A DNA stretch of 64,000 nt, taken from positions 248,001 through 312,000 of the forward strand of contig NZ_JBPJAQ010000003.1 in the NCBI RefSeq assembly GCF_051172195.1. Reading direction: 5' to 3'. Positions 49,389-58,723 of this stretch are shown piece after piece (within the stretch, counting starts at the first letter, position 1; each line of letters starts with the position of its first letter). The DNA comes from Paludibaculum fermentans_A. GTDB taxonomy: Bacteria; Acidobacteriota; Terriglobia; Bryobacterales; Bryobacteraceae. The translations under genes were made by a program, and so were the position numbers. The notes below the pieces were generated by a model. The model made no database searches. It was not told the DNA's origin and was given only the letters and a program-made list of their open reading frames with translations.

Positions 49389-51670
49389 ACGCCCTCTCCC
49401 GCCTCGGATTGAAGGCCTTCCAATTGCGATTTGTAGAATCGCGAGTACGTGCCATCCTTCGCCAGCAACTCCGCGTGGGGGCCGATCTCGACAATCGCGC
49501 CGCGCTCCAGAATCACCAGGCGGTCCGCCTTCTTGAGCGTGCTGAGGCGGTGGGCGATGGCGATGGTGGTGCGCTCCCGGGTCAGGTTCTCGAGCGCAAG
49601 CTGAATCTCGCGCTCCGTTTCAGAGTCGACCGAGGACGTCGCTTCATCGAGGATGAGAACTCGCGGATCGATCAGCAGGGCGCGCGCGATGCTCAGCCGC
49701 TGCCGCTCACCGCCCGAAAGGAACTGGCCGCGCTCGCCCACCAGCGAATCGTAACCGTTCGGGAGCCGGAGGATGAACTCGTGCGCGTGCGCCGCTTTCG
49801 CCGCCTCGATAATCTCGCCCGGGGTTGCGTCGGGACGTCCGTAGGCGATATTCTCCGCCACCGTTCCATAGAAGAGGAACGGGTCCTGCAGTACGAGCCC
49901 CACATTGCGGCGATACTCGTTCAGGCGATAGCGCCGAAGATCGACGCCGTCCACAAATATCGCGCCGTCGGTGACATCGTAGAACCGGCAGAGCAGGTTG
50001 ATGATGGTGGTTTTGCCCGCCCCGCTCCGGCCCACCAGCCCGATCATCTCTCCGGGCGCAATCGTCAGGTCGATATTGCGCAGGACAGGCCTCGCGCCAT
50101 AGCGGAAACTCACATTGCGCAACTCGATGGAGCCTCTGAGACGTCCGGGATCGATGGAATCGGGTCGATCGGCCACCTTCGGCTTGCGATCGAGAATCGC
50201 AAACACGCGGCGCGCGCTGGAGGCGGCCCGTTCGGTGGCCGAGGCCATGCGGCTCATCGAATCGATTTGCGTGTAGAAGCGCGTGATGTAGGCCACAAAC
50301 GCGGCCAGCACGCCCACCGTGACGGAGTGATGAAATACGCGATAGACGCCCGCCACCCAGACGATCACCACGCCCAGTTCGGTCAGCAGCACCACCACCG
50401 CGTTGAAGTACGCCCACACCCGGTTCACGCGCTGGTTGGTGCGCAGCACGCGCTGGTTGGCGTGCTGCATTCGCTGGATCTCGCGTTCCTCCTGGGCGAA
50501 GGCCTTGACCACGCGGATTCCAGGAATGGTGTCCGCCAGGATGCTGGTGAGTTCGGCCCAGGCACGGTTGCCGACTGAAAACCCGCGGCCCAGGCGGCCT
50601 TGCACCCGGAACACCGCAAAGGCGATAAACGGCATGGGCAGCAGGGTCACCAGCGCCATCCCGGCATCGATGCTGAAAAGGATGATGGCCGTCAGAACCA
50701 GCATCACCAGGTTGGTTCCAAAATCCAGGGCGTGCACCGAGAGGAAGTAGCAGATGCGGTCCGTGTCACTGCCGACGCGCGAAATGAGGTCGCCGGTTCG
50801 CCTGCGCCCGAAGTACTCCAGGGAGAGCTTCTGGAGGTGGGAGTACGTCATCAGGCGGAGATCCGCCGCGACGCGCTCGCTCACCGACGAAATCACGTAC
50901 ATCTGGGCCCAGGTGATGGCCCAGGAGAGAATCGAGGCGCCGGCCAGGCCGAGAAGATACCACTTCACCATGGACGTGTCCGGCTGCTGACCGCTCTGGT
51001 AGGGAACCAGGACACCATCCAAAAGGGGCATCGTCAGATAGGGCGGAACCAGGCCGCTGGCGGTGCCTGCCATGGTGAGCAGGAAGCCCAGCAGCGAAAG
51101 GCCCCAATAGCGCCGCGCCAGCGGAAGCAGCCGGAGCAGCGACTGGAGCGGCGGTTTACTAACCGGAGTGCCGCACTCGCCGCAGGCAGCCGCGCCCGGG
51201 CCAACTGGAAACCCGCAATACTCGCAGTCCGCAACGGCATCGGGGTGGGGGTTGGTCCGCGCCGGCACCAACCCGCTCAGCATCGCACTCCGCCATTCCG
51301 CCAGGCGATGAGCGCCCGCCGCCCGCGCATTCGTGAATCGCCACCGCGCGATAGTGCCCGTGCTGTCGCGAAGGTCCAGGGTGCCGAGGCCGCGCTCCTC
51401 GCGGACGTGAATGTCCAGCCCCGGCGCCAGCGCCCACGCCCGTGTTTCGGCCTCCGCCATCGCCTCGTTCAGGCCCCGCCGCGGACCCGGCGGCCACTCG
51501 AAGCTCAAAAGCCTTCGGTCGGTGAGGACCACGAGGCCGGCTGCATACCGCATCTGCGAATCGAGATCCGGTTCGAACGAAGCCAGCGGCGTTTCTCCCT
51601 CTTCGATCCGGTTTCGAAGGAATAGAACCGCCCAACGCGGGATATCGGCGCTTTCCTCAAACGCCCGCAT
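49385..51670 (-). CDS. ABC exporter (half-transporter) with N-terminal domain and zinc ribbon
   Basis: 761 residues. The first ~145 form a beta-rich PH/GRAM-like domain (YAAGLVVLTDRRLLSFEWPP); a zinc ribbon follows (C149-x2-C152, C163-x2-C166, CEYCGF and CGECGT). Six TM helices of a type-IV (MsbA-like) exporter span about 185-470. The NBD follows: Walker A GRSGAGKTT (547-555), Q-loop LQDPFLF, signature LSGGERQ (651-657), Walker B VLILDEA (671-677), H-loop His707. As a homodimer it should export a substrate; context suggests a cyanophycin-like peptide or precursor, which is inference. Confidence 0.9.
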   Translation of the reverse strand: MRAFEESADIPRWAVLFLRNRIEEGETPLASFEPDLDSQMRYAAGLVVLTDRRLLSFEWPPGPRRGLNEAMAEAETRAWALAPGLDIHVREERGLGTLDLRDSTGTIARWRFTNARAAGAHRLAEWRSAMLSGLVPARTNPHPDAVADCEYCGFPVGPGAAACGECGTPVSKPPLQSLLRLLPLARRYWGLSLLGFLLTMAGTASGLVPPYLTMPLLDGVLVPYQSGQQPDTSMVKWYLLGLAGASILSWAITWAQMYVISSVSERVAADLRLMTYSHLQKLSLEYFGRRRTGDLISRVGSDTDRICYFLSVHALDFGTNLVMLVLTAIILFSIDAGMALVTLLPMPFIAFAVFRVQGRLGRGFSVGNRAWAELTSILADTIPGIRVVKAFAQEEREIQRMQHANQRVLRTNQRVNRVWAYFNAVVVLLTELGVVIVWVAGVYRVFHHSVTVGVLAAFVAYITRFYTQIDSMSRMASATERAASSARRVFAILDRKPKVADRPDSIDPGRLRGSIELRNVSFRYGARPVLRNIDLTIAPGEMIGLVGRSGAGKTTIINLLCRFYDVTDGAIFVDGVDLRRYRLNEYRRNVGLVLQDPFLFYGTVAENIAYGRPDATPGEIIEAAKAAHAHEFILRLPNGYDSLVGERGQFLSGGERQRLSIARALLIDPRVLILDEATSSVDSETEREIQLALENLTRERTTIAIAHRLSTLKKADRLVILERGAIVEIGPHAELLAKDGTYSRFYKSQLEGLQSEAGEGV

Positions 51671-51688
51671 CAGCTATTTCCGCCTATG

Positions 51689-51719
51689 AATCTGATAGTC
51701 AAGAAAGTTACAATCTGAT
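51689..51719. promoter_or_regulatory. Direct repeats in the divergent exporter/CphA intergenic region
   Basis: Two AATCTGAT copies start 23 bp apart (51,689 and 51,712), about two helical turns, in the 107-bp divergent spacer. A TTGACT on the minus strand could be a -35. Possible shared regulator site. Confidence 0.35.
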
Positions 51720-51777
51720 CGTACCCCACAGGTCAAAGCCCCAACCCGTTACGCCCGGGCGGCGTCAAACAGTTCGC

Positions 51778-54399
51778 ATGCAGTTGATCAAGACAAAATC
51801 CCTCTCCGGCCCCAATGTTTGGGGGCTCTGCCCGGTGATGGAGGCGACGATAGAGCTCGGGGGATCAGACGATAGCCTGCCTACCGCCTCGGCCTCGTTA
51901 CGACAGCAGATCGGAAGCTGGATTCCAGCCCTGAAGCCTCACCCAAACGGTGTCAGCGGGGCGCAATCGCGGAACGGCTTGGACCTTGTGCACAATCTGG
52001 CGCTCGTGACGCTCGAGCTGCAGAGGCTCGCTGGCGCACCTGCATCGTTTTCGAAAGTTGTCGAGTCAAGGCACCCGAGTGTCTACCTGGCGGCCTTCGA
52101 ATATGTTGAGGAGCAGCTCGCGCGGGAATGCCTGGAAGTCGCCTGCGAAATGGTCCAGGCCATCGCCGCGGGACGAACGATTGATTCGGCGGGCACGCTG
52201 GAACGATTGCGGGCCACCGCCGGGCGCGAGATGCTGGGCCCCAGTACGAACAGCATCGTTCAGGCCGCGCGCGCCCGAAACATACCGGCCATCAGGCTGG
52301 ACGAATGTTCCCTCGTTCAACTCGGCCATGGCAGGGCACAGCATCGTATCCGGGCCGCGGAAACAGACCGCACGCTTGCCACCGCGGAAGGCATTGCCCA
52401 GGACAAAGAAGTGACGAGAACTCTGCTGCAGGCAGTGGGCGTGCCGGTTCCGCGAGGCTTCACGGTGACCGACGCGGAAGAAGCCTGGTACACCGCGGTG
52501 GAATACGTAGGGCTGCCTGTGGTGGTCAAGCCGCGCTACGGGAATCAGGGCCGCGGCGTGGCCGCCGATCTTTCGACCAGCGAACAGGTGAAGGCCGCGT
52601 TCGAGGCGGCGCGCAAAGAGGACGCTGACGTCATCGTGGAGAAGTTTGCTCCGGGACAGGACTACCGGCTGCTGGTCGTCAACGGCAAGGTGGTGGCCGC
52701 GTCCCGCCGCGAGCCCGCGCATGTGATCGGCGACGGGCGAAGCTCCGTCCAGCAACTGGTGGACGAAAAGAACCGCGATCCCCGGCGTGGCGATGACCAT
52801 GCCACGGCGCTCAGCAAGCTGGTGCTGGATGAGATCGCGCTGCAGGTATTGGGCGAACAGGGATGCACGCCCGGCTCCGTGCCGGCCAGCGGAGAACGGG
52901 TTCTGATTCGCCGCAACGCAAACCTCAGCACCGGCGGCACCGCCACCGATGTGACCGAAAGCGTGTGTCCGGAGATCGCCGAACATGCGGTGGCGGCGGC
53001 TTCCGCCGTTGGCCTGGACGTGGCGGGCATCGACGTGATCGCCGGCGACATCTCCCTTCCTCTCGAGCAGCAGAACGGCGTCATCGTCGAGGTGAACGCC
53101 GCGCCCGGTCTTCGCATGCACCTCTCTCCCTCCGAAGGCACGCCGCGCGACGTGGGCGGCGCCATCGTCGAGATGCTGTTCCCCGACGGCGGAAACGGAC
53201 GCATCCCCATCGCCGCGGTGACGGGCACCAACGGCAAAACGACGGTCACCCGCTTCCTGGCCCACCTGGCCAAGGGCAAAGATCATTTTGTCGGGATGAC
53301 CTGCACGGACGGCATCTTCTTGAACGGCCGGCGCATCTCGTCGGACGATTGCAGCGGCCCAATCAGCGCCGGGCTCGTCCTCATGAACCCCAAAGTGGAC
53401 GTGGCCGTGTTCGAGACAGCACGCGGCGGCATTCTCCGGGCGGGGCTCGGCTTCGACCGCTGCCAGGTGGCCGTGGTGACGAACATCGCCGACGGCGATC
53501 ATCTCGGCCAGAACGGCGTGGAGACGGCCGAGGAACTGGCCCACGTGAAGGCCACGATCGTTCGCGCAGTTGCGCCGGAGGGCGCTGCTGTTCTCAACGC
53601 CGCCGATCCTCTCGTCGCCGCCATGGCGGCGGGCTGTCCCGGCCGTATCGTCTATTTCGCCCTCGATGGGAACGACCCAGTCATCCTGCGGCACCGGGCA
53701 AGCGGAGGAGCCGCTGTGTTCGTGAGAGACCGGGCAATCGTGATGGCAGAGGGGGCTTCCGAAGAAGTCCTGCTCGGACTGGAGCAGGTGCCCATCACCT
53801 TCCAGGGCAGGGTGGGGTTTGAAGCCGAGAATACGCTGGCGGCGCTCGCCGGGGCTTGGGCCCTGGGTATTCCGAAGCCCGTACTGGCTGAGCGGGCCAT
53901 GTCCTTCACCACCGGCATCGACGAAGTTCCAGGGCGTATGAATGTGTTCACCCTGCGCGGCGGAACAGTCATCCTCGACTACGGCCACAACGCCGCGGCC
54001 CTGCGCGCGATGACCGCCGCCCTGGAGGCGTTCCCCCATCGCCGCCGCTCCGCCGTCTACTCCATGGCCGGCGACCGGCGCGATTCCGATCTCATCCACG
54101 TCGGCGAACTGCTTGGCGACGCGTTCGATATCGTTTTCATTTACGACCCCTACACGATCCGCGACCGCGCCCCGGGCGAGATCCCGGCCCTGATCCGGCA
54201 GGGCGTCGAGCGCGGCGCGCGAACCCGCGAGATTATCGACGTGCCGAATCCCGCCCAGGCCCTGAGGGCCGCGCTCGATCGCGTCGAGGACGGCGATCTC
54301 CTCGTGATGCAGCCCGACGATATTGACGAAGCGACTGCCCTGGTTCGCACTTACCTGGGCCAGTTGACGGAACTGGTGGGCGAACGGAAAGCCACATGA
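51778..54399 (+). CDS. cphA: Cyanophycin synthetase-like ligase (complete)
   Basis: 873 residues, the full CphA layout. N-domain about 1-170 (LSGPNVWGLCPVMEATIELG); ATP-grasp about 175-460 with QLGHGRAQHRIRAAETDRT, KPRYGNQGRGV (251-261), DYRLLVVNGKVVAA and EVNAAPG (438-444); Mur ligase about 475-873 with P-loop GTNGKTT (483-489), FETARGGILRAGLGFDRCQV, DYGHNAAAL and AGDRRDSDLIHVGELL. CphA builds poly-Asp with Arg side chains using ATP: ATP-grasp adds Asp and the Mur half adds Arg. Both active sites look intact; side-chain specificity cannot be read here. Its stop overlaps the next gene by 4 bp. Confidence 0.92.
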   Translation: MQLIKTKSLSGPNVWGLCPVMEATIELGGSDDSLPTASASLRQQIGSWIPALKPHPNGVSGAQSRNGLDLVHNLALVTLELQRLAGAPASFSKVVESRHPSVYLAAFEYVEEQLARECLEVACEMVQAIAAGRTIDSAGTLERLRATAGREMLGPSTNSIVQAARARNIPAIRLDECSLVQLGHGRAQHRIRAAETDRTLATAEGIAQDKEVTRTLLQAVGVPVPRGFTVTDAEEAWYTAVEYVGLPVVVKPRYGNQGRGVAADLSTSEQVKAAFEAARKEDADVIVEKFAPGQDYRLLVVNGKVVAASRREPAHVIGDGRSSVQQLVDEKNRDPRRGDDHATALSKLVLDEIALQVLGEQGCTPGSVPASGERVLIRRNANLSTGGTATDVTESVCPEIAEHAVAAASAVGLDVAGIDVIAGDISLPLEQQNGVIVEVNAAPGLRMHLSPSEGTPRDVGGAIVEMLFPDGGNGRIPIAAVTGTNGKTTVTRFLAHLAKGKDHFVGMTCTDGIFLNGRRISSDDCSGPISAGLVLMNPKVDVAVFETARGGILRAGLGFDRCQVAVVTNIADGDHLGQNGVETAEELAHVKATIVRAVAPEGAAVLNAADPLVAAMAAGCPGRIVYFALDGNDPVILRHRASGGAAVFVRDRAIVMAEGASEEVLLGLEQVPITFQGRVGFEAENTLAALAGAWALGIPKPVLAERAMSFTTGIDEVPGRMNVFTLRGGTVILDYGHNAAALRAMTAALEAFPHRRRSAVYSMAGDRRDSDLIHVGELLGDAFDIVFIYDPYTIRDRAPGEIPALIRQGVERGARTREIIDVPNPAQALRAALDRVEDGDLLVMQPDDIDEATALVRTYLGQLTELVGERKAT

Positions 54400-56063
54400 G
54401 CCTGGCGCAGGTCCTCTCGCTTCGCTGCTTCCCGGGACCAAGTGTCTGGGCGCGCGAGCCGGTGCTGGCGGCCACGGTCAGCTGCGGTGAAGAAGAAGCA
54501 GGGGCTCTCGCCAGGGAGACGCTCCGCTTGCAAGTGGCTTGCGGAGCGCAGGTCTCGCGGGCATGGTGCGCCGCCGGGAACGAACCCGGCACACATGTGG
54601 CCGTGGTGGAAATGGAAGACGAAGAGGTCGCCCGCCGCTGCTTCTCGGCCGCGCTCGAATCGTGTCCGGTGTCCGCGGAGACTCTGCAGCAGTTGTGCGA
54701 ATGGGCGGACGACATCGTCCTCGGCCCCAACACGCGGGCGCTGGCCGCGGCAGCCCGCCGCCGCTCCATTCCTGTCCGGCGAATGGGACGCGGCAGCCTG
54801 CTGATTCTCGGCCACGGCATCCGCCAGCGCAGGCTGTGGGGGGCGAGAAGCGACCGCACTTCCGCGATTGCCGAAATGATCGGCTGGGACAAGCCCCTGG
54901 CCAAAGAGCTCTTGCGGGCGGCCGGAATCCCCGTGCCGGACGGGCGCCTGGCGCTAGATGCCGCGGACGCGGTGCAAGCGGCGTTGGAGCTTGGCGGGCC
55001 GGTGGTGATCAAGCCCGAAAGCGCGAACCACGGGCGGAGCGTCTATCTCAACTTGACAGAACCTGCCGGGATTGAAGCCGCATTCTTAGCCGCGCAAGGG
55101 GAAGGGGAGACCGCCGCCGTACTGGTCGAGCGGTGCGTGCAGGGCGCTGAACATCGGGTTCTGGTTGTAGGCGGACGCGTGGTCGCTGCCCTGCGCGGGG
55201 ATCCCCTTTACGCGGCCGGCGACGGGCTGCGCTCGCTGAGCGAACTGGTCGACGAAATCAACCTCGATCCGGCACGCGGCGCGGGTCCGGAATGCCCGCT
55301 CTACCCGGTGGAGTTCGATGAAGTTACGTCCGCCACCCTCCGCCGCCAGGGCTTCACACCGGAGACGATCCTCGCAGCGGGCGAACTCGCTCTCATCCAG
55401 CGCAACGGCAATCTGAGACTCGACGTGACGGGCGACGTTCACCCGGCCAATGCCGCCCTGTGTGTGTTGGCCGCTGAAACAGTGGGCCTGGACATTGCCG
55501 GCATCGATCTCGTTGCCGGGGACATTGCCGTGCCGCTGCCCAACCAGGCGGGCGCCATCCTCGAAGTGAATCCCATGCCGGGCTTCGCCATGCACGCCGG
55601 CATTCCTGTCGCCGATCTCATTGTCCGCGAGGTGTATCCGGAAGGAACGGACGGCCGGATTCCGATCGTCGCCGTGCATGGTTCGTCCGCTGCCACCATC
55701 GCGAAAGAAATCCACACCTCGCTTCAGCACCGCGGAGTCCTTGCAAGCGCTCTGCTGCTCCACCCGCGGCTCGAACTGGCCCTCTTCGAATTCTCAGAGC
55801 AGGCGATCTTCGACCGCGGCCTGGAATTCGATCGTTGCGATGTCCTGGTGTTGACTGACTCGCCATCACTTCAGCCCGGCGCGCGCCTGCTGCTCGCCTG
55901 CGTTGCCGCGGGCGGCTCGGTTCTGATGCCGCACTCGGCGCCGTGGCGGGAGGATGTGGAAACCCTTTGCCCAGGCGGCGTTCGAACCTATCAGGCGGCT
56001 CCGGGGTGCGAGGCGACAGTCGCTCGCATGGTGGACCAGGAATTGTCCGGGCGTCGCCGCTGA
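54396..56063 (+). CDS. CphA-like ATP-grasp protein with vestigial Mur domain
   Basis: 555 residues. Shortened N-domain (about 1-115), then a complete ATP-grasp: LILGHGIRQRRLWGARSDRT (136-155), KPESANHGRSV (206-216), EHRVLVVGGRVVAA, QRNGNLRLDVTGDVHP and LEVNPMPG (389-396). After RIPIVAVHGS comes SSAAT where the P-loop GTNGKT should be (about 428-434), then a short remnant (LALFEFSEQAIFDRGLEFDR) that parallels the Mur ligase ETARGGILR...FDRC segment, and the protein stops about 260 residues early. It should retain carboxylate-amine ligase chemistry only. ATGA overlap with cphA implies coupling. Confidence 0.88.
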   Translation: MSLAQVLSLRCFPGPSVWAREPVLAATVSCGEEEAGALARETLRLQVACGAQVSRAWCAAGNEPGTHVAVVEMEDEEVARRCFSAALESCPVSAETLQQLCEWADDIVLGPNTRALAAAARRRSIPVRRMGRGSLLILGHGIRQRRLWGARSDRTSAIAEMIGWDKPLAKELLRAAGIPVPDGRLALDAADAVQAALELGGPVVIKPESANHGRSVYLNLTEPAGIEAAFLAAQGEGETAAVLVERCVQGAEHRVLVVGGRVVAALRGDPLYAAGDGLRSLSELVDEINLDPARGAGPECPLYPVEFDEVTSATLRRQGFTPETILAAGELALIQRNGNLRLDVTGDVHPANAALCVLAAETVGLDIAGIDLVAGDIAVPLPNQAGAILEVNPMPGFAMHAGIPVADLIVREVYPEGTDGRIPIVAVHGSSAATIAKEIHTSLQHRGVLASALLLHPRLELALFEFSEQAIFDRGLEFDRCDVLVLTDSPSLQPGARLLLACVAAGGSVLMPHSAPWREDVETLCPGGVRTYQAAPGCEATVARMVDQELSGRRR

Positions 56064-56091
56064 TCGCACCGGCCGGGTTGAAGATGTTCCC

Positions 56092-57753
56092 TCAGCCCCT
56101 CAGTGCCTTCAACTCGTCGCCATCCAGATCCTCCACCACCGCACAGGCGCTATCAAAAACCATCGTCTCCCCCTTCTCCCCGGTGAACGCCGGCCACGCC
56201 GGCAGACCACGATGCTTCGGATCCCCGCTGCGGGCAAAACTCACCCAGGCGTCGCTCACCTTTTCCGCCAGCGCCCGCGCCGCCGCCCCTCCGCCCGTCG
56301 CGGGATCGCACCGGTCTGTATTCGCGAACACAAACGGCAGCTCCGCGCAGTGATACGACCGGATCCGCCCATCCAGCACCGGAGTGTTCCAGGCGAACAG
56401 GTATACATACACCGGCGCCGCCCCCTGCGCCGCTTTCGCCGAAGCCTGCTGGACGACGCACTGCCGCATGCCCGACGACTGCCACAGCGCAAACAACTCG
56501 CACGGCTTCGCTCCTGGATGCCCGCGCCGGAATGCCTCCAGCACGCGCGCCCCCTTCTCCGGCCCATGACCCTTCGTCATCGCCTTGGCCAGATCATCCA
56601 TTGAGAAATCCTCGAACTCCGGCCAGAGCCAGCCCACGCCGAACTCCGTTCGTGTCGAGCCCACCAGCAGCGGGATCTTCGCCGAGATCGCCGGTGCCCC
56701 GCGCACGAAGGGAGATTCCGGCAGGATCACGCCATCCACCGTCGGAGCCCACGGCATCAGCTCCGCATGCCGTCCGAACTCGAGCGGCTTTGCATAGTCC
56801 ACCGGCGGATACACCGCCTTTGCCGCCGCCAGGCCGGCCGCGATGATCTGCTCTATGGGCAGCGTGTGAATGCGTGCCACATCCGCAGCGCGCAACCCCA
56901 GTTCCTTCAGCATTGCCTCGGCCAGTCTCGTCGTCTTTTCCGGCCCCGGCATGTACAGCATCGATCCGCTCTGCACAATCGCTTTGTGGAACAGGCCCGC
57001 GGCGCGCGGCATCGCCAGCAGCGCCGTCACCTTGCCCCCGCCGCCGGATTGTCCGAACACGGTCACATTGGCCGGATCCCCGCCGAAGCTCCGGATATTC
57101 GCCCGCACCCATTCCAGCGCCGCGACAATGTCCAGCATCCCCACATTGCCGGACTCGGCATACTGCGCCCCGCCCAACGCTGCGAGGTTCAGAAACCCCA
57201 TCGCGCCCACCCGGTGATTCAGCGAGACCACAACCACTTCACCGCGGCGAGCCAGGTTCTCCCCGTCATAGGTCTTCATGTCGTGGGCCGATCCAGTCGA
57301 AAAGCCCCCGCCATGCAACCACACCATCACCGGACGCTGGCGGCCATCCAGCCCCGGCGTCCACACATTGATACGCAGGCAATCCTCGTTGGGGAAGCCA
57401 TCGTCCCATTGGTAGACGAAGGCGACTTCGTCCTTATCCCAGTGCGGCCTCGGCTCCTGCGGGCAGACATAGCCGTAAGTCAGGCAGCTGCGCACGCCCT
57501 TCCACGGCTGTGGCTTGACGGGCCCCAAGAAACGCCGTGCCCCGCCGGTAGGGGCGCCATAAGGGATCCCTCGAAAGGTCGACACGCCGCGCCGCACAAA
57601 TCCGCGAACCTTGCCCGCCTCGGTCTCCACCACCGCCGCCCCTTTGTTAGCGATGATCGAATCACCCTCCGGAGCCGCGGAAGCCACGCCGGCCGTCGAA
57701 CCAAGCGTCAATCCGCCGGCCGCCTTGAGCCACGAACGCCTGCCCAAATACAT
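56092..57753 (-). CDS. Tat-exported type-B carboxylesterase
   Basis: 553 residues. Tat-type signal (GRRSWLK at 4-10, then AAGGLTLGSTAGVASA). Alpha/beta-hydrolase with oxyanion HGGG (147-150), nucleophile in FGQSGGG (Ser236), a TRTEFGVG acid region and late His in SYHCAELPFVF. Family members hydrolyse esters of varied size; the QSGGGG elbow is a variant of the usual ESAGG. It converges on the CphA-like operon. Confidence 0.92.
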   Translation of the reverse strand: MYLGRRSWLKAAGGLTLGSTAGVASAAPEGDSIIANKGAAVVETEAGKVRGFVRRGVSTFRGIPYGAPTGGARRFLGPVKPQPWKGVRSCLTYGYVCPQEPRPHWDKDEVAFVYQWDDGFPNEDCLRINVWTPGLDGRQRPVMVWLHGGGFSTGSAHDMKTYDGENLARRGEVVVVSLNHRVGAMGFLNLAALGGAQYAESGNVGMLDIVAALEWVRANIRSFGGDPANVTVFGQSGGGGKVTALLAMPRAAGLFHKAIVQSGSMLYMPGPEKTTRLAEAMLKELGLRAADVARIHTLPIEQIIAAGLAAAKAVYPPVDYAKPLEFGRHAELMPWAPTVDGVILPESPFVRGAPAISAKIPLLVGSTRTEFGVGWLWPEFEDFSMDDLAKAMTKGHGPEKGARVLEAFRRGHPGAKPCELFALWQSSGMRQCVVQQASAKAAQGAAPVYVYLFAWNTPVLDGRIRSYHCAELPFVFANTDRCDPATGGGAAARALAEKVSDAWVSFARSGDPKHRGLPAWPAFTGEKGETMVFDSACAVVEDLDGDELKALRG

Positions 57754-57865
57754 CAGCCACTCCCTTCGAAAAGTCGGAATGGCCGCAGTTTAACACCGCT
57801 ACATCCGAAAAGCTCACCGCCTCTTCGCGAGGTGCCTGGCTTTGCGTGCTGCCAGGCCCGCCCCT

Positions 57866-58723
57866 CTAATGCAGGTGCTTCAACTTGTCCGGGTTCCGCA
57901 CGACATACACCGCCGCGATCTTGCCCAGCTCAATCGCCAGCGCCGTTGTCTGCAGTTCACCATCGGCCTCCCAGGTGAGGAAACCCGGCAGCCCGTTCAC
58001 GAAACAAACACGCACCAGCTTCGACTGATTCTTCTGAAACCAGGCCCCAAGATACCGGTGTAAATTCATCACTGCCTCGAACCCCACCACCGGTGCAGTG
58101 GCGGCCGGACGCTTGCCGCCTCCATCCGCATGCACTCTTACGTCATCGGCCAGCAGCGCACCCAGAGCTTCCATATCGCCGCTGCGCGAAGCTGCGAAGA
58201 AGGCCTCGGCCAATGCCAGACCCTGCTTTTTCTCCACTTCGAAACGCGGCCTCGCCTCCCGCACATGGACCCGCGCCCGCGCAGCCAACTGCCGGCAGGC
58301 CGCCGGGTCCCGGTCGATTGTCGCCGCTACCTCCTCGAAGCCCAGCCCGAATACATCGTGCAGCAGAAAGGCCGCCCGCTCCAGGGGCGACAGCCGCTCC
58401 AGTGCCAGCATCAGGGGTAAGGTGACATCTTCCACTTCGTCCTCTTCCACCACCGGATCCGGCAGCCAGGGGCCAATGTAGGTTTCCCGTTGCCGCCGCG
58501 CCGACTTGAGCTGGTCCAGGCACACTCGGGTCACCGTGCGCCGCAGGAATGCCTCGGGCTCGCGCACGTCGCCGCGCTCCACCCCCATCCAGCGGATGAA
58601 GGTCTCCTGCACCGCATCCTCGGCGTCCGGGACCGAGCCCAACATGCGGTACGCGACGCGCACGAGCTTCGAGCGCAACGGACCAAAGGTCGCCGCTGCG
58701 TCCCCTGATCCTCCATCCTTCAT
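57866..58723 (-). CDS. ECF41-type RNA polymerase sigma factor
   Basis: 285 residues. Sigma region 2 (about 15-80: YRMLGSVPDAEDAVQETFIR), sigma region 4 (about 108-155: LSPLERAAFLLHDVFGLGFE), and a C-terminal SnoaL-like extension. Three ECF41 hallmarks are visible: WLPDP (86-90), DGGGK (200-204) and NPDKL (277-281). In this group the extension replaces a membrane anti-sigma factor and controls activity. It shares one base with the upstream CMD gene, so the two are co-transcribed. Confidence 0.95.
   Translation of the reverse strand: MKDGGSGDAAATFGPLRSKLVRVAYRMLGSVPDAEDAVQETFIRWMGVERGDVREPEAFLRRTVTRVCLDQLKSARRQRETYIGPWLPDPVVEEDEVEDVTLPLMLALERLSPLERAAFLLHDVFGLGFEEVAATIDRDPAACRQLAARARVHVREARPRFEVEKKQGLALAEAFFAASRSGDMEALGALLADDVRVHADGGGKRPAATAPVVGFEAVMNLHRYLGAWFQKNQSKLVRVCFVNGLPGFLTWEADGELQTTALAIELGKIAAVYVVRNPDKLKHLH

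Noticed and set aside
49409..51625. Long antisense ORFs over the ABC exporter
   Set aside because: Shadow frames; Walker and signature motifs are on the minus strand.
52066..54441. 791-codon antisense ORF over cphA
   Set aside because: Same artefact: His/Gly/Arg/Ala-rich shadow of the real gene.
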